64,000 nt of DNA from Micromonospora sp. CP22. GTDB taxonomy: Bacteria > Actinomycetota > Actinomycetes > Mycobacteriales > Micromonosporaceae. The notes beneath the pieces were generated by a model. It was not told the DNA's origin. It saw nothing but the letters and a program-made list of their open reading frames with translations, and did no database searches. Positions 55,744 through 61,380 of the stretch are shown here, one piece after another; the first letter of the stretch is position 1, and every line of letters starts with the position of its first letter. Made by a program: the position numbers and the translations under genes. The DNA lies in assembly GCF_009712475.1 (NCBI RefSeq), contig NZ_VCJO01000010.1, positions 124,001-188,000 on the forward strand, read 5' to 3'.

Positions 55744-55971
55744 CTACTCGGTGAAGTACGTGCCTGCCAGCAGGGCGCCCACCTTGCGCGCCTGCTCCTC
55801 CGACATCTCGATCACGGCCACCGGATCATCGTGCCCGGCGGCGAAGACGTACAGGTCACGGTTGCCGTCACGGCGCACCACCACGGAGATCCGCTGGGTG
55901 TTGCTGCCCAGATCGACGTCGTACCGCTTGCCGATGCCCGGCAGGTCCTGCACGTAGATGCCGCTACCCAT
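55744..55971 (-). CDS. Mini-KhtT: N-terminal domain of a cation/proton antiporter regulatory subunit
   Basis: A 75-residue protein with the N-terminal pattern of KhtT: DLPGIGKRYDVDL, RISVVVRRDGNRDLYVF, and MSEEQARKVGALLAGTYF. Full KhtT proteins are about 160 residues and carry a C-terminal RCK_C domain that binds c-di-AMP or other ligands; that half is absent and the gene simply stops. It is upstream of the antiporter gene by 50 bases on the same strand, as in khtT-khtU operons. It probably docks on the antiporter without ligand sensing, or the zinc finger replaces the missing part. Confidence 0.85.
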   Translation of the reverse strand: MGSGIYVQDLPGIGKRYDVDLGSNTQRISVVVRRDGNRDLYVFAAGHDDPVAVIEMSEEQARKVGALLAGTYFTE

Positions 55972-56068
55972 CGACCCTCCCCGTACGGTCAGCGATCACT
56001 GCGCAATGGTACGAGCCCACCGACCGAACGCTCGTCGCCGCGCCGACCGGCCCGGCGACGCCCTCGGG

Positions 56069-57523
56069 TCACGAGGTGATCCGGAACGTGGCGTCGTTGC
56101 GCGCCTGGGCGTCGTTGATCGGATCGAGCCGCAGCAGGTAGTCGTAGTGCCGGATGTACCGGTCGGGGTAGTTGTACGACCGGAACGACGACCACGACGA
56201 GTTGCCGAGACCGGCTACCTGCCGGAAGGTGGCGTCGGCGGCGAAGATCGAGCTGCCGTCGTTGGCCGCCAACACGAAGTCGAAGCCGTAGTGCCGCAGG
56301 TAGTGGCCGGGGTAGTTGACCGACTCGAACGACACCGCGCTGGCGTCGGCCAACCCGGGCACCACCCGGAACTGGGCGTCCTGGGCCGGGCTGACGTTGG
56401 CGTCGATCCGGACGTCGTAGTTGGCGTGCCGCACGTACCGGTCCTGGTGCGTGTACGCCTGGATGCGGTTGGCCGGCGTGGTGGCGCCCCACCGCCCCAG
56501 CACCGCGTTCTCCTCGGCGGCGGTGAGGCTCAGGATCGACCCGTGCCGTTTGCGGCTGGCACCCAGCTGGTAGTCCGTCCGGGTCCGGAAGTTGGTGACG
56601 CTGCCCAGGTTCGTGGAGGTGACCGGCAGGTAGCCGCGGCCGGTGGCGTACTGGTCGAGCCAGAGCGCCCACTCGTTGCGGCCGTTGAACTGCATCCACA
56701 TCGGCCCCTCGACCACGTTGCCGCCGCCGGTGCCGTTGGAGATGCCCAGGTGCGAGAGGTTGCCCAGCGTGGTCCACGACCCGAGGATCGAGTTGCTGGC
56801 CTCGATGGTGATGTGCCCGTCGGCCGACGCCCGGTAGTAGCGGTATCCGCCCACCGCGCCCGGCACCTCGACGATCTGGGTGTCGATGATGCCCTGGCCC
56901 CCGCCGGGGCGCTCGATGTAGAGCTGCGGCGCGGTGAAGCTGCGGAAGTCGCTGGTCCGGACGTACCAGATGCGGTGCTTGGTCACGCCGTTGCGCGCCG
57001 AGTTGGTCGCCCAGTAGACGACGTAGTCGCCGGTCGCCTCGTTGTAGATCGCCTCCGGCGCCCAGGCGTTGCCGGCGCCGGGGATGGCCGCCGCGACGTT
57101 GAGCAGCCAGGGAGCGGACCAGTTAACCAGGTCTCGGGACTCCCACACCACCAGCGAGGTGCTGCCCCGGTTCGCCGCGTCGTTCCACGATGTGCCGCTG
57201 GCGATCCGCAGGTCGGTGGCGACGATCCAGTACCGGTCGCCGGAGGGCGAGCGGAGCAGGGAGGGATCGCGTACGCCCCGGGTGCCGATCGTGGACAGCA
57301 GCACGGGTGAGCCGTTGTTCAGGTCACGCCAGGTGAGCCCGTCGCGGCTGTGTGCGAAGTAGACCTGCTCGCCGATGGCCGACTCCCCGGTGAAGTGCGC
57401 CATCAGGTAACCGGTGAAGGGGTCGAGCGCGGCGGCCTCGGCACGCGGCGTCTGCACCGCCGACAGGAGCAGCAGGCAAAGGGCGGCGAGCAGGGCACTG
57501 GCCCTGGTCAGCACTCGGGACAT
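56069..57523 (-). CDS. Secreted GH43-type glycoside hydrolase with AbfB arabinose-binding domain
   Basis: A 484-residue exported enzyme. Residues 1-31 are a signal peptide (RVLTRASALLAALCLLLLSAVQ, cleavage near AEA-AAL). A five-blade propeller region follows with VRDPSLLRSPSGDRYWIVATD, GNAWAPEAIYNEATGDYVVYWAT and VVEGPMWMQFNGRNEWALWLDQ, consistent with GH43 arabinan/xylan enzymes. The last 140 residues contain AbfB (CBM42) repeats: DRYVRHANYDVRI, GHYLRHYGFDFVL, DRYIRHYDYLLRL, which bind arabinofuranose side chains. ATG 57523 has GGAGAG upstream; a LacI-type palindrome lies 32 bases before it. Exact linkage specificity is not readable. Confidence 0.9.
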   Translation of the reverse strand: MSRVLTRASALLAALCLLLLSAVQTPRAEAAALDPFTGYLMAHFTGESAIGEQVYFAHSRDGLTWRDLNNGSPVLLSTIGTRGVRDPSLLRSPSGDRYWIVATDLRIASGTSWNDAANRGSTSLVVWESRDLVNWSAPWLLNVAAAIPGAGNAWAPEAIYNEATGDYVVYWATNSARNGVTKHRIWYVRTSDFRSFTAPQLYIERPGGGQGIIDTQIVEVPGAVGGYRYYRASADGHITIEASNSILGSWTTLGNLSHLGISNGTGGGNVVEGPMWMQFNGRNEWALWLDQYATGRGYLPVTSTNLGSVTNFRTRTDYQLGASRKRHGSILSLTAAEENAVLGRWGATTPANRIQAYTHQDRYVRHANYDVRIDANVSPAQDAQFRVVPGLADASAVSFESVNYPGHYLRHYGFDFVLAANDGSSIFAADATFRQVAGLGNSSWSSFRSYNYPDRYIRHYDYLLRLDPINDAQARNDATFRITS

Positions 57524-57554
57524 GTCCGACTCTCCGTCCGTCCGCGCGATGAAC

Positions 57555-57566
57555 GTTAGCGCTAAC
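57555..57566 (-). promoter_or_regulatory. LacI-family operator upstream of the GH43 gene
   Basis: GTTAGCGCTAAC is a perfect 12-bp palindrome with the CG centre of LacI/GalR-type operators; ACGTTAGCGCTAACAT adds one more matching outer pair. It is 32 bases before the GH43 start. No LacI gene is in the window. Confidence 0.72.
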
Positions 57567-57642
57567 ATCGCGCCACCGACACACCCCAGCTCACTATTTC
57601 GGGGGTGTTACGCATCCTCCCCCTCCCATCGACCCCCGTCAA

Positions 57643-57692
57643 CCCACCCCCACCCCACCCCACCCCACCGCGCCCCCACCCCACCCCCACCC
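57643..57692. repeat. CACCC/CCCCA microsatellite-like tract
   Basis: About 50 bases made of CACCCC/CCACCCC units with few interruptions. On the other strand it is G-rich (GGGGTGGGGT type) and could form G-quadruplexes. Confidence 0.8.
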
Positions 57693-57758
57693 GTGTTGAT
57701 CAAGAAGTTTTCGTCTCCGACACGCGCTCGCCGAGACCAAAACTTCTTGATCAACACG
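57692..57758. repeat. Long perfect inverted repeat (20-bp arms)
   Basis: Arms at 57692-57711 and 57739-57758 are exact complements, starting CGTGTTGATCAAG; after one C/C mismatch five more pairs (GTCTC/GAGAC) extend the stem toward the loop. The sequence is much more AT-rich than its surroundings. I recall TTGATCAAGAAGTTT-type intergenic elements as common in Micromonosporaceae genomes. It could end transcription of the argS remnant or be a dispersed repeat. Confidence 0.85.
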
Positions 57759-57775
57759 ATCGGGCGGGTGGGGGG

Positions 57776-58012
57776 TCACAGTTGGGTGGGGGCGGGGATG
57801 CCGAGCAGGTGCAGGCCGGTACGCAGGGTGTCGCCGGTGAGCCGGCACAGGGCGAGCCGGTTGGCCCGCCGCGTTCCGGTGGCCCGCAGCACCGGGCACC
57901 GCTCGTAGAAGGTGGTGAAGGTCTGCGCCAGCCGGTACAGGTAGCCGCAGAGGCGGTGCGGCTCGTAACCGGCGACCACCTCGGCCAGCACGTCGGCGAA
58001 CGCGATCCGAGC
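57776..58012 (-). pseudogene. Arginyl-tRNA synthetase C-terminal (DALR) remnant
   Basis: The last 78 codons before the stop at 57776 read like the C-terminus of an ArgRS anticodon-binding domain: YEPHRLCGYLYRLAQTFTTFYERCPVLRA, then NRLALCRLTGDTLRTGLHLLGI. Upstream of about 58012 the frame stays open but carries no ArgRS-like sequence, no catalytic HIGH/KMSK region and no convincing start codon with a ribosome site. It is thus a fragment of a lost second argS, or a small domain gene whose start I cannot find. Confidence 0.82.
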
Positions 58013-58276
58013 GCGGCCAGATGCCGAGAGTGTACGCCTCACCCGACGGTGGCGTGGGTGAGGTCGACGTGCCCGTTCCCGCCGTGAGCGGTGGGGAAAA
58101 CCCTGATTCCCCCGCAGCGGACGCTGTCTAGGGTCGACCGCATGGACCGTCCCGGTCCGCACCCCTGCGACCGGCCCTGACGTCGCGGTCCGCGTCGGAC
58201 CGACGATGGCTGGGCGTACGGCCCAGGTCGGCGGCCTCGACCTGACCACACCGTCCGCGATCCGACGAGGAGTCCC

Positions 58277-59743
58277 GTGCGCAAGGTTGTCTCGGCTGCG
58301 CTCACCGTGGTCCTCGCGCTGGCCGCCACCGGGTGCGTCGGCGGGTCGCCGGGCGATCCGGACGTCGCCGAGGATCCGTACGGCGAGTCGGCGTTGCGCT
58401 ACGGCATGGCGCCGGTGCCGCACCCCGAGCTGACGTACCAACCGGACGTGGTCCTCGTCGGTGGCGGCGGGCGCTCGGTGCGGTCGGTCACCGCCGACGG
58501 GTTGACCTGGCGGCTCGACGGCGACGCGCCCCGCGCCGACGACCTGGCGCCCGGGAAGGTCATGTTCGTCACCGGCCGGGGCGTCGGCCGGGTGCTCGAC
58601 CTCCAGCGCGACGGCGGCGACCTGCTCGTCACGATCGGCCCGGTCACGGTCACCGACGTGATCCGCGACGGCACCCTCGAACAGCGGGACATCACCATCG
58701 AGAACCCGGTCGCCTACCAGGCGGGTGAGCCGATCTGGGCGATGTCCGAGGAGGAGGCCGAGGCGCTGGGCGCCACGCCGTCGGGCCGCGTCGGGCGGGC
58801 CGGGCCACCGCGACTCGCCCCGCCGCCACCCCGGCCGAACCAGCCACCACCGGTTCGCGGCGGCGGCGAGGTCAGGTCGGTCGTCGCCAACTTCTCCACC
58901 GGTGTCAGCCTCAACGGCGGCGCGGAGGTCAGCTTCCACTACGACCGCGACGGCACGAAGCTGTCCGGCCGGGCCGCGCTCACCTTCGCCCGGCCGAAGG
59001 CGGACTTCCACCTGAACGTCCGGGGCGGCAAGGTGACCCGGGCGGATCTAGCGATCAAGGGTGGCTTCGGCATCCGCTACTCGTTCGAGGCCGGTCTCCA
59101 GGACGGGCAGAACGTCAGCGCGGTGCTCCCCATCCCGGTGGATTTCAGCGTGCCGATCGGCACCGTGCTCGGCGTACCGCTGGCCCTGACCATCAGCCAG
59201 ACGCTGAAGGTCACCACCGCGTTCGGCGCGAAGCTGGGAACGATCAAGGGCAAGGGTGAGTTCTCCCTCGCCGGCTCGCTCGGCTACGGCTACGCCAAGG
59301 GCACGTTCGGCCCGCAGGTCAGCAAGAACTTCCAGCGTAAGGAAAGCCTGATCAACTCGTTGAGCGGCGTCCCGGTCGGGGTGATGGGCCTGCTCATCGA
59401 GCACCAGGTCCGTTTCGACGTCGGCTTCAGCGCGTTCGTGCTCAAGGCCGGGCTGTTCTTCGAGGTGTCCACGGCCTACGGCACGACCATCGGGTCGGCG
59501 TTGGGTTCGCCGCTGGCGGTCTGCCGAGGCGTGGGCATCGGCGTGCGTGCCTCGTACGGCATCGGCTACACCATCCTGGCCCCGGTGGTAAAGGTGATCA
59601 ACAAGTTCCTCCGGCTGGTCAACATCAAGCCGATCAACTCGTCCGGCAAGCTGGGGCCGCCGCCGTACGTCATCCACCGCAACGAGGAGATCATTCCGCC
59701 CGGCACGAAGCTCTGCGGCACCCCGACGGCGGCTGGCGGCTGA
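58277..59743 (+). CDS. Putative lipoprotein of unknown function
   Basis: A 488-residue exported protein. The signal peptide ends in a lipobox LAATGC (Cys20). Residues 40-150 form a beta-rich region (DVVLVGGGGRSVRSV..., GKVMFVTGRGVGRVLDL). A Pro-rich hinge (about 175-195, PPPPRPNQPPP) leads to a long beta-strand region with alternating Gly (residues 200-420) that looks like a barrel or beta-sandwich, with PIPVDFSVPIGTVLGVPLALTISQTL in the middle. I do not recognise a family. GTG 58277 has GAGGAG upstream. It stands alone. Confidence 0.75.
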   Translation: MRKVVSAALTVVLALAATGCVGGSPGDPDVAEDPYGESALRYGMAPVPHPELTYQPDVVLVGGGGRSVRSVTADGLTWRLDGDAPRADDLAPGKVMFVTGRGVGRVLDLQRDGGDLLVTIGPVTVTDVIRDGTLEQRDITIENPVAYQAGEPIWAMSEEEAEALGATPSGRVGRAGPPRLAPPPPRPNQPPPVRGGGEVRSVVANFSTGVSLNGGAEVSFHYDRDGTKLSGRAALTFARPKADFHLNVRGGKVTRADLAIKGGFGIRYSFEAGLQDGQNVSAVLPIPVDFSVPIGTVLGVPLALTISQTLKVTTAFGAKLGTIKGKGEFSLAGSLGYGYAKGTFGPQVSKNFQRKESLINSLSGVPVGVMGLLIEHQVRFDVGFSAFVLKAGLFFEVSTAYGTTIGSALGSPLAVCRGVGIGVRASYGIGYTILAPVVKVINKFLRLVNIKPINSSGKLGPPPYVIHRNEEIIPPGTKLCGTPTAAGG

Positions 59744-59760
59744 CCGCGGCGCGCAGCCTC

Positions 59761-60210
59761 TCAGTCGGGCAGGTCGGCGATCCGGGTCGAGAGTTCGCGC
59801 AGCATCGAGAGTTCTTCGGCACTCACGTGCTCCAGGAAACGGGATCGCACCGAGACGACGTGGTGCGGGGCCGCCTGTTCGAGGACGGCGAAGCCGTCGT
59901 CGGTCAGGTGCAGCAGACAACCGCGGGCGTCCTGCGGATCCGGCTCCTTGTCGATGAGTCCCCGCGCCTGCATCCGCGCGGCGTGGTGGGACAGGCGGCT
60001 GCGCGACCACTGCATCTTGCCGGCCAGTTCCCGCAGCGCCCATCGGCGGTCGGGCTTCTCCGACAGCGTGCTCAGCACCTCGTAGTCCGCGGCGGACAGT
60101 CCCGAGTCGCGGGCCAGGTCCCGGGCGATCCGGGCGGGCAGGGCGATGAGCAGCCGCCGGAAGGCCCGCCACGCCTGCTCCTCGTCCGCGCTCAGCCAGG
60201 CGGTGTCCAT
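59761..60210 (-). CDS. MarR-family transcription regulator
   Basis: A 149-residue winged-helix regulator: LSAADYEVLSTLSEKPDRRWALRELAGKMQWSRSRLSHHAARMQARGLIDKEPDPQDARGCLLHLTDDG is the typical MarR recognition helix and wing. ATG 60210 is chosen because a TAGGGT -10 hexamer lies seven bases upstream, leaving no room for a leader; an earlier start at 60237 would run into the operator. It is divergent from the FMN-reductase/GNAT fusion and probably represses it and itself. Confidence 0.92.
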   Translation of the reverse strand: MDTAWLSADEEQAWRAFRRLLIALPARIARDLARDSGLSAADYEVLSTLSEKPDRRWALRELAGKMQWSRSRLSHHAARMQARGLIDKEPDPQDARGCLLHLTDDGFAVLEQAAPHHVVSVRSRFLEHVSAEELSMLRELSTRIADLPD

Positions 60211-60230
60211 GTCAGCCACCCTACCTGTCG

Positions 60231-60273
60231 TTGACATGTCACTGAAACTGCGCCTACGGTCGTTGACATGTCA
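60231..60273. promoter_or_regulatory. Paired MarR operators in a divergent leaderless promoter
   Basis: TGACATGTCA occurs at 60232-60241 and 60264-60273, within longer direct repeats TCGTTGACATGTCA, centres 32 bases apart (about three turns). For the plus gene: TTGACA (60231-60236), 18 bases, TACGGT (60255-60260), seven bases, ATG 60268. For marR: TAGGGT (60223-60218), seven bases, ATG 60210. The first copy covers the plus -35 box, the second covers the start codon. Confidence 0.75.
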
Positions 60274-61377
60274 TCGAACGACCTCCGCGTCCTCGTCATC
60301 ACCGCCAGCACCCGCCCCGGCCGGCTCGGACCCGCGATCACCGACTGGTTCGTCCGGACCGTCCGGTCGGACGCCGCGTCCGACGCGACCACTGTCGACG
60401 TCGCCGACCTGGCCGACATCGCGCTGCCGTTGCTCGACGAGCCCGAGCATCCCGCCAGTGGCAGCTACCAGCACGAGCACACCCGCCGGTGGAGCCGCAC
60501 CGTCGCTGCCGCCGACGCCTTCGTGGTGGTTACGCCCGAATACAACTTCGGGATGCCGGCGGTGCTGAAGAACGCCTTCGACTTCCTCTATCACGAGTGG
60601 GCATGGAAGCCGGTGGCCTTCGTCAGCTACGGCAACACCTCGGCCGGCACCCGGTCGGTGCAGATGGCGAAGCAGGTCGTCACGACGCTGCGGATGATGC
60701 CGATCGGCGCGTCCGTCGCCCTGCGCATCGCGGACAGCGTCCATGACGGTCGGGTGGTCGGATCCACGGCGCTCGACGCCGCCGCCCGCACGCTGCTGGT
60801 CGAACTGAGCCGGGTGGCCCGCGCGCTGTGTCCGTTGCGCGGCGGGAACGACCCGACGGACGCCGACGGGCCCGTCACCGGTCTCACGCTCCGCGAGGCC
60901 CAGGCCGACGACATGGCGGAACTGCTCGTCCTCCAGCGGTGCTGCTGGGTCCAGGAAGCCATCGCCAACGACACCCTCGACCTGGCGCCGCTCCGGGAGA
61001 CCCTCGACGACCTGCGGGCGTCGACGACGACGTGGCGGTGGTGGTGCGTACGTCGCGACGGCCGTCTCGTCGCAGCGGTGCGGGCGAGGGCGCACCGGCG
61101 GGCCTGGCTGATCGGTCGGCTGATGGTGGCGCCGGACCAGGCGGGCAACGGGATCGGCTCCTGGCTGCTGTCGTACGCCGAAGGCCAGGCCCCCGGGGAG
61201 ACCACGCACTGCACCCTGTTCACCGGCCACCGCAGCACCCGCAACATCAGCCTGTACGAACGCGCCGGCTACACCCGCACCGCGACCGACGACACCCCGG
61301 CGGGCAGCGTACGGCTGTCCAAGCCACGCCATGGCCGGCTGGCCGGCGCTGTCCACCACCGTGCCGGTGTGGTGTGA
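60268..61377 (+). CDS. NAD(P)H-dependent FMN reductase fused to a GNAT acetyltransferase
   Basis: A 369-residue fusion. Residues 1-190 are a flavodoxin-like FMN reductase: VLVITASTRPGRLGPAI binds the FMN phosphate, and VVVTPEYNFGMPAVLKNAFDFLYHEW is the family signature. Residues about 207-355 are a GNAT domain: LTLREAQADDMAELL, IGRLMVAPDQAGNGIGSWLLSYAE (acetyl-CoA loop, QxxGxG/A) and STRNISLYERAGYTR. Such a pair could reduce and then N-acetylate a nitro or quinone drug, but this is inference. No Shine-Dalgarno; the message appears leaderless and MarR-controlled. It converges on the LuxR gene with three bases between stops. Confidence 0.9.
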   Translation: MSSNDLRVLVITASTRPGRLGPAITDWFVRTVRSDAASDATTVDVADLADIALPLLDEPEHPASGSYQHEHTRRWSRTVAAADAFVVVTPEYNFGMPAVLKNAFDFLYHEWAWKPVAFVSYGNTSAGTRSVQMAKQVVTTLRMMPIGASVALRIADSVHDGRVVGSTALDAAARTLLVELSRVARALCPLRGGNDPTDADGPVTGLTLREAQADDMAELLVLQRCCWVQEAIANDTLDLAPLRETLDDLRASTTTWRWWCVRRDGRLVAAVRARAHRRAWLIGRLMVAPDQAGNGIGSWLLSYAEGQAPGETTHCTLFTGHRSTRNISLYERAGYTRTATDDTPAGSVRLSKPRHGRLAGAVHHRAGVV

Positions 61378-61380
61378 CGG

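Noticed and set aside
57643..57758. CRISPR array
   Set aside because: The tract is a short microsatellite with no spacers, and the inverted repeat has only two arms; no cas genes are in the window.
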